A DNA stretch of 64,000 nt from the NCBI GenBank assembly GCA_038373885.1, contig JAWZYV010016568.1:1-64000 (forward strand), read 5' to 3'. Position 1 is the first letter of the stretch, and every line of letters begins with the position of its first letter. The translations under genes and the position numbers were made by a program. This DNA is from Cheiracanthium punctorium. Lineage: Eukaryota; Arthropoda; Arachnida; Araneae; Cheiracanthiidae. Below, piece after piece: positions 48,601-57,600 of the stretch. The notes beneath the pieces were generated by a model. The model did not search any database. It was not told where the DNA came from and worked only from the letters and a program-made list of their open reading frames with translations.

Positions 48601-51600
48601 TTGCCAAAGAAAAAATTGTCTGACAACTGAAGATATGTTTTACTATAGCAATTAAGCACTCAGGTATAATAAATGATTGTATGTAATTGTAAACACAAGA
48701 CAAATAAAATTCGCCTGTATTAAAATACTATTTATAAACCGGTTTGTTCTCATTACAAATTTGCAATAATGGAGATTCCTTTGGTACATGAAACATTCTT
48801 TTACTACATTTGTCTTTGTAAATTCTATGTCTCAAAAGGCATTCACAGATCAATGTATTGAAGAAACCTGGACACAGATGGAGAATTTCCACCATTATGT
48901 ATTTGCAGTAGTGAAAGCAAGCCAGTTTGAAGCAACAAAACATAGAATTTTACTAATGTTTAAACCATAAGACCTACAAACTACTATACTGATTATGCAA
49001 GTGGCTAGTTTACAATCTTACCTCTTGGACAAAATTGCAAATTTCTTCAACCATGAACTTTCCAGTTTCATTGGATAACTTGAAAAGCCTAGGCTGTAAC
49101 ATTGGACGAGATGGCAACTCTCTTGTAGTTGCATAATCTCCTTTACCTCCTAAACTTGCCCAGAATTCATCAGGTTCTTCTCCTTCAGCTATTTCAACCA
49201 CTTCTCTAAAATGAAATATACTTTTTTATTGCATAATTTAAATGTTTATCTCAAAATTATCATCTAATAAATTATTGCTGTAAAGCTGTAGGATAGTGAA
49301 GCACTATTTGGAAGATTTAATTATTTTATGTATGTAATATTTAATGTTACCTTCCAGGTGAAACAACATCAATAATTTTTTGACCCATATGCTTTTCTTG
49401 GTCATTTGATTCCTTAAAAAACAAATAATAATTAGACACTTTTATTATCTAGTAATTATAATTAATAAACATAGCAGATTGATTTTATTGCAAATATATG
49501 CATAAGAAAGACCTTTGAATAAATTTAATTATAGGCACAACAATTTCTAAATAAAATTAGCACACTTTCAGAATGCATTTTACTATAATAAAAAATTGAT
49601 AACTCATTTTATGTACTATGTAAAATTTGGAAGTTTATCACATACTAACATATTTTATAGAAATAAAAGTTATAAATTAATTTACTCAATGATTCATTTA
49701 TTCCATGATTTAAAGAGATTTATTTATTCAATAAAAGAATTTTAATGCTATGAACATTTTATCAAGCTGAAAAAAAAGTGGGTTAAAACTGAAGAGATTA
49801 AAACTGAATACAGAATTTTGATTTAGAAAGACGAAACAAATGAACATTAGTTTAGACTTGAAAAATATGTGATTTTATCAAAAATGCTGTCTTTATTCAA
49901 TGTATAATTTAGTTTTAAAAAATCTGGAGTGACTCCACTCGACTTTCCGAACACTTACGATTAAGATCATTACCAACCATTTAAATAAATTTTAATTGAT
50001 GAATAATTCAAACATATATACCAAATTGAAGCTCAATCCAATGTGCCGTTTAAATGCTAGCGCACTTTCAAGAATTTTCCCCCATACGCCATAATGTAAA
50101 AGAAATCTTTGTCGTAGCCCTGTAGAAAAACTATAAGTCCTATACACACCAAAATCAATACCGGTCTTACGATGGTGGTTTATAACATATATACCCAATT
50201 TGAACTCAATTGAAGGTACCATTTAAACGCTAGTGAACTTTCAAAAATTCTCCCCCATAGGCCATAATGTAAAAGAAATTTTTGTCGTAGCCCTGTAGAG
50301 AAACTATAAGTCCTATACACACCAAAATCAATAGCAGTCTTGGGACGGTGGTTTATAATATATATACCCAATTTGAACTCAATCGAATGTACCGTTTAAA
50401 CGCTAGCGTACTCTCAAGACTTTCCCCCCATAGGCCATAATGTTAAAGAAATCTTTGTCATAGCCCTGTAGAAAAACTATCAGTCCTATATACATCAAAA
50501 TCAATACCGGTCTTACGATGGTGGTTTATAACATGTATACTTAATTTGAGCTCAATCGAATATACCGTTTAGGAGCTATCGTGTTCACTCACATACACAC
50601 ACACATACATACATACATCTCGCAAGCATAAATGAATTCAGAAGACCTCAAAACGTGTAAACACACCAAAATCTCGAAGTCGAATTTTTTCATGATTACA
50701 CTACTTTCCTTACATGGTACATGTTCGGAAAGTAAAAAGATTAATTTTTGTTTCCCTTAATGCTTTTTTAAACACAAAGCAAAATTAATTTAATGTGACC
50801 CATAAAAACTATCAAACTAACCTTTCCAACCCATAGGTAAGTAGCAGATGGTGTTTCCAGTATAAAAACATCATTAGAATTCAAAGAACTGCTTATTTCT
50901 GGAACCTATAAAACAGTGAATGTTATTTCAGTATTGTGATAACTCACACATTATTTTAACTCTACATAAAAAGGAATAGCATATATATATAATTCATTTT
51001 ACTAAAAGTTATTCCCAAAGTACTTTGTCTCACTAAACACGAAAATCACCATAAAAAGTTGAGATTAGCTCTTGTTTCCAAGACACAAAACCAATTTCGT
51101 TAATAGAATTTCACTATGGCTGGTTTGTATGGCTATTATGGCTGATACAGTATTAATGGGTTCCATCAGGCATTCGGTCCGTTGCTGAGTCATCTAATCT
51201 GACAATTTCTGAACCATCTCAAAATTATGAGATTGAAAAGGATCATGCTGAAGAAGTCACTACATCTGGGACTTTCTATGATCCATATTTAGAGGCAAAC
51301 GTTTTGAATGAGCCCCACAGATTAAATCAGACAAAATTGAGTACCTTGCAAGAGATCTTGACTTGTCAAAGGAGAAAGTAGAGCTTCTTGCATCAAGACT
51401 GAAGCAATCACATCTAAGAAGTCAAGATAGCAGAGTACAGGACTCGTCACAAAAACTTCTTCATTAAAAAGAAAGAATATTTGGTCGCTATTAATGATGT
51501 CAATTGCGTGATGATTCTCCAAATATAACTCACGATTTAAGTGGAGGTTGTTTGTAGACTCTTTCAAGCTTAGTTGAACATTCCATTCACATGAAGGAGA

Positions 51601-54600
51601 TTTACAGATACGTGCTAACTTCTTGAGTCAATTGGATACGAGAATTACAAATGGAAGATCCGTGGGGACTTAAAAGTTATTGCTGTACTCCTGGAAATTA
51701 AGTTAGAGTATATTTAATACTGTTGTTTTCTGTGTTGAGGGGACTCGAGATAGAAAATCTCACTACATAAAATATTAATGGTCTTCAAGAAATTAAATTC
51801 CGGGAAGAAAAATGTTGAAAATGAGCTTCTAGTAGATCCAGATAACATCCTGATTCTGCTTCTATACCTGCATATTGAGCTGGGAACAATGAAGAGCTTT
51901 ATGGTTTCCATGAACAAGGCTTTCTAATATCTTAAGCAAAGTTGCCAAGGTTGAGTTACGCAATCGTTAAGGAGGAAGTTTGCGGGCTCCCAAATACTCA
52001 CAATTATAAAGGCCTTATAAAATATTGGAGGGGTAGGTGAAAACAGTCTGAGAAGCTCTTAAAGGTGTAGTATGAGGATTTCTAAGCAACAGAAAAGATG
52101 AAAACTACCAACAGTTGGTGAAAAAACTCCTACAAAAGCTCTGTGACCTTGTATTCGATATGCTTCTGACGCTTTATGTTCCTCATCTTGAAGAATTTTC
52201 TTAAAAACTGTGGAGCTGTAGGCGATGCAGATCATCTTTTGAAGATGTAGTAATTAATATTTTTATGTAGTTTCAGTCCATTTGAGAATAAAGCCAAGTT
52301 AATTTATGTATTAAAATTCAAAAAGAAGCAAGAGAAAATGTAAATACCTGCTCAGCTCTTGTATTATAATCATTTGTTCCTCTCACTTGGAATAAACGTG
52401 TACCATCAGCATCATATGAATCATGGTCATGGATGTTTTTAAATCCACTTGCTTTGCCACCACTCATTATAACCATTTTGCCCTGGAAAATTCTTAGAAA
52501 ATGTTCTGGCTCTTGACCATGTACTACTCTAACCTATTTATTTTTAAAAAATAAAGTATAATGTTAGTTTTACACTGCATTCCACAAAAGTGCTTCCTTA
52601 TACTATAAAAATTCAAAAATAAATAAATAAAAGCTTAAAAGCAGTTTTAGTAATGGTAATTTTAAATAATACAAACATATAATAAATAAAAGTAGAAATT
52701 ATCTAAACGTTCTTCATATTTTATTGAAGTGCTTTTTAGTAGTATGCATCAGAGGCTTTTGAAAGAATTATTCATCTTAAATGTATTCATTCACAAAGCT
52801 TTAAAACCATGTACATTTCTTAACCACAAATTTCAATAGCACAATTCTTTAAAAAAAGTATAGATTACTTTTTTTTTTTTTTTTTTTTGAGTAAAATAGA
52901 ACATTGCTTTTTAAATGAAGCCCGGAAAAGATGTCTGACAAACAGTGGGTTAATTCAGAATGCTGTCTGCAGTTTTCCTTTATTTTGTATCATTTCTTCT
53001 TGAAAAATTATGCAGGTTTAATCAGCATGAGTGGTGTATTATTTGTTGTGTTGTGTTGAAGCAAAGCCACACAAGGGCTATCCGCCTAGGGGATGATATC
53101 TTGTTCAGATGACGTTTAAAGCGGTTCTAAAGCACGGTGTAACTTAACGAAGTATCCTTTTTAAGAAAGTGGAGGATATTCCCTTTTGAAATTTTTTTAC
53201 CTAAACGGCATATTTAGTTTAATGTAATTATTCCTATATAGATTGATAATTAGTTTTCAGCTATTTGTTAATTCATTAATATAGATTACCTTTTAGCATA
53301 ATTAATTAATGATTGCTTATGAAAAAAATCTGGAGTGACTCCATTCGACTTTCCAAACACTTATGATTAAGATCATTACCAAGCATTTAAATGAATATTA
53401 ATCAATGAATAATTCGAACACATATAGAAAATTGAAGCTCAATCAAATGCACCGTTTAAACGTTAGCGCACTTTCGAGAATTTCTCCCCATATGCCATAA
53501 TGTAAAAGAAATCTTTGTCGTAGCCCTGTAGAAAAACTATAAGACCTACACATATCAAAATCAATACCGGTCTTACGATGGTGGTTTATAACATGTATAC
53601 TCAATTTGAGCTCAATCGAATGTACCGTTGAAACTCTAGTGCACTTTCAAGAATTCCCCCCATAGGCCATAATGTAAAAGAAATCTTTGCCGGAGCCCTG
53701 TAGAAAAACTATAAGTCCTATACACACCAAAATCAATACCGGTCTTGCGATGGTGATTTATAACATATATACCCAATTTGAGATCAATCGAATGTACCCT
53801 TTAAGCGCTAGCGCACTTTCAAGAATTTCCTCCCATAGGCCATAATGTAAAAGAAATCTTTGTCGTAGCCCTGCAGAAAAACCATAAGTCCTATACACAC
53901 CCAAATCAATACCGGTCTTGCGACGGTGGTTTGTAACATATATACCCAATTTGAGCTCAATCGAATGCACCGTTTAGGAGCTATCGTGTTCACTCACATA
54001 CGCACACACATACATACATACATCTCGTAAAAATAGCATAAATGAATTCAGAAGACCTCAAAACGTGTCAATACACCAAAATCTCGAAGTCAAATTTTTT
54101 CATGATTACAATACTTTCCTTACATGGTACATGTTCGGAAAGTAAAAATAGAGAGCCGACGTCCACCCTCGACCACACCACTGATCACCGTTCTTTGTAC
54201 GTTACCACATTTGGTATTAATTTCTACTTTCATACAGTTATAGTTAGTTCTTAGCACTTTCTTGCAAAGTCGAGAAGGTCTGTAAGCCCGCAACATCCTT
54301 AAGTAAGCACGAATTCCCATGATGTTAAATGCAGGGTGTTTCTAAATTGTTTTTACAAAATTTAAAGGGAGATAGGGCATATAATAAGGAATCAGAATTG
54401 CATAGCAATGTGGGGTCGGAAACGTCTCTGCACGTAACTGTCGTCTGTAACTGTTAATACTCACTTTGGAACGGGTATTGAAACAACAGTGAACTTTCCG
54501 ACCATTGTTTGTCAAAAACTAATTATTTTCTCAGAAAAAATGCTATTATGAAATGAATACATGAAATAAAAATTCTATTTCATTTCATGGATGAGATTTT

Positions 54601-57600
54601 TGAAGACAAAGCCCATTGTATATGAAACTTGCTTAAGAAATTAGACAAAATCTTCAACACTTTCATAAAGTGATTATTACCAGTAATTGAAAACGACGTT
54701 TTTGAAACCTGCATTGCTATATGATTCTGATTCCTTCCTTACTATGTGCCCTATCGCCCTAAAATTTTGTAAAAACAATACAGAAACATCCTGTATATTT
54801 ACGCTATTAAAAAATGTAGATAAGTTTAAGAAATAATAATAATAATTACAATGCGTTACGCTCTAAGTGCAATTTATCTTAAAAAAAGCATTTTAGAGAC
54901 TCATTCTTTCAGATAAACCCTACTTTTTGAGGTTTATAAGATTGCCAGCTGTCAAACATAATGAGACTTTTATAAAGCTTTTACAGAGACCAACAAATCA
55001 ACCCTAAATAATTAAGCTCTAAAAAAAAAAAAAGAAAGAAAGAAAGAAAGAAAAGAAAACAAATAAAAAAAACAAAAAATACTCTATCCTATTTATCTTT
55101 TCCCCATTGTTTTTGGTCTCTCGTGATTTATCTTGTTTCACTTTCTTGTGTGACCATGTTTGGCTGAAGATAATGTAGCACTTCTTTATAGAAAAGGTAT
55201 GACATGTTTAGAGTTAAGAATGTTTACCTGTATAGCTTTTCCTCCCAAATCATTATCCATTTTAACAGTCATTATAGCTGACGTTGCTCGTTCATCTTGA
55301 GTACTGCTCTGACCCTGTAAAATACATAACTAGTGATGCAACGACAGACTGATATAAATGTGTTATAATACAGTATTTATCAAGAATCATTTTCAACTGT
55401 CAATGAGTTTAAAATAATTAAAGTAAATTGTCGATACCAGAAAAAATACGGTAAATTTATAACTATAAATTATTACTGGATGTATACTGAAAACTAGAAA
55501 CTTCTGTTATCAGATTACTTCCAAATAAACACATTAAATACGTAATTCAATATAAAGAAACATTTGTAGAAAAAAAAGATATATTTCTAAAAATTTCAGC
55601 GCCATTCAATCTTTTATATATATTTATGGCACCGGCTTTTTCTTTGGAACATTGCTGTAAAACATGTTTCACTGCAATGAAACATTTATGTCAAAGAAAC
55701 CGAATTCGGAGGCAGAGAAACAGATACTATAGAAGCCTCTAATTATTGATCTCATAATATTAAAAGTATTTGTTGGCCATTATTATAACGATTTATACTT
55801 AGGAGAATTTTTAATAGTGGAACTTCCAAATATGTATGTGTATAACTGGAAAAGTAAAATAAAACTTGGAAGACTTTAGTACAGGTTCATGATGATTAAA
55901 AACAGTAAATGTTCTGTTATATTTTACCATACATTTTGGAAACTTTTTTCTCCTAAATCTTAAAAAAAGTTATAAGAGCTCCCCCCTTTTAAAAATATTT
56001 TCCAGCAACATTGAAAAGTGTTTATGATTCCAGTTTATCTCTCCGTTCGTCCGCCTGTGCTCTAACTGTTGTAAATAGGCATGGATTGCCAGGGGGGGGG
56101 GGGGGGGATATCGGGATATATCCCCCCCCGAAATTTTTGGATTAGTGATGAAATTCCGTCTATTTATGCAGATATAAGTTCATATCCCCCCTCCCCGAAA
56201 AAGTTTCCTGGCTACGCGCCTGTCGATTGCTACGAAATTTACAAGCTATTCCTATGTACTGCACCTTGTAACCTTTTGAAAAATGGTGTGTGTAGCATTA
56301 GACAGTTTTTTAACAGGTGTGCCCAAAAGAATTCCAATATATTACATTCTATGGGCAGTCGTTAAAGCTTAGAGGTAATCGACTATTTCAAACAAAACAA
56401 AATTGATATATGTTACTAAGTGTTATAAAATAATACTCTTGGATAGAAAATGGCATTTGTAGAATTCATAGTTCTTGTAGAGCAACTACGTAGGAATTCT
56501 GCTGAGTGCTCTTGTAGAATTCCTATAAAATGGTCTATGGTAGTTAAGAGACAGTCATCCATTTCAAGCATAGTGCAATAACTATATAAATGTTTATAAC
56601 AGTTTAATCTTCATTTAAAGGATAGAAATAACATTTAAGTATTATTTCTTTTACATAGCCAAGAAAAAAATTACGTTTATAGTAACATACAGCTTTTATG
56701 TGATTATTTCTAAAATCTCGCCGAGTTTGACGATTATTTATAGCCATATTTGGTGCAAAAAGATTGTTGTGTTAGAAAGTGTTTTATAATCGACGCGTTT
56801 AGCATGATTTATCTTTCTTGTTTAATTTTGTGGCAAGAACACGATTGCAGTCATACATTCGGATAATAACTGTCGTATTTTACTCCGACAAAGCCTATCC
56901 TATGGCCTATCGGTTTTTAGTAGATTCTCAAAAATCAATAGAGCAATTTTCCATATGACATGGCACAGAACTAAAAGAAATCTGATTGTGAAGAAAAAAC
57001 AAAATGAAAGGCTTCACATACCTGCCAGTAGTATAGTATATATCGTTCAGATCCACCTTTGTTATACGTGTATTTTACTATGTAGCTGTCTCCACCGAAA
57101 AAGATGCCATGTTGAGAGGGTTCCACTGGCACGATATCGAAATTTTCCACTTTCCATATCTAGAGAAACATTAGTATTTTTTAAAAAGTGAACACACACA
57201 AGAACTTGGTAACACTTTCACATTTTAGGTACTATCAAAGTGGTTACCGTGAAGGAATCTGGTATTTCTTAATTTCTTATTTATAAATTGCCATAGTTTT
57301 CGGGTACTTAATTAAGATATACTGCACTTTTATTTACTTCACGCACCCCACAAATATCCCCCCCCCCCATTTGCTATTATAAATACCTACCATAGCTTCT
57401 AATGATATTCTTGTAAAGCATGGGGCAATAAAAGTGTGAAGATCAATTGCAAAGCAGCCTTAATTAAGAAACATTAATGAATTTTATAATCTTTTAACGA
57501 TGCCAAAACATCTATTTAACATTTTACTGACCATAAAATTAGCAAAAGATGGTTTCAAAAATGCACTGTCAGAAACTGTAATTTTCAAATTGTCATAAAG

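Noticed and set aside
56081..56365. 94-codon plus-strand open frame starting in a G run
   Set aside because: It begins in homopolymer sequence and runs through a diverged repeat fragment; no recognised protein.
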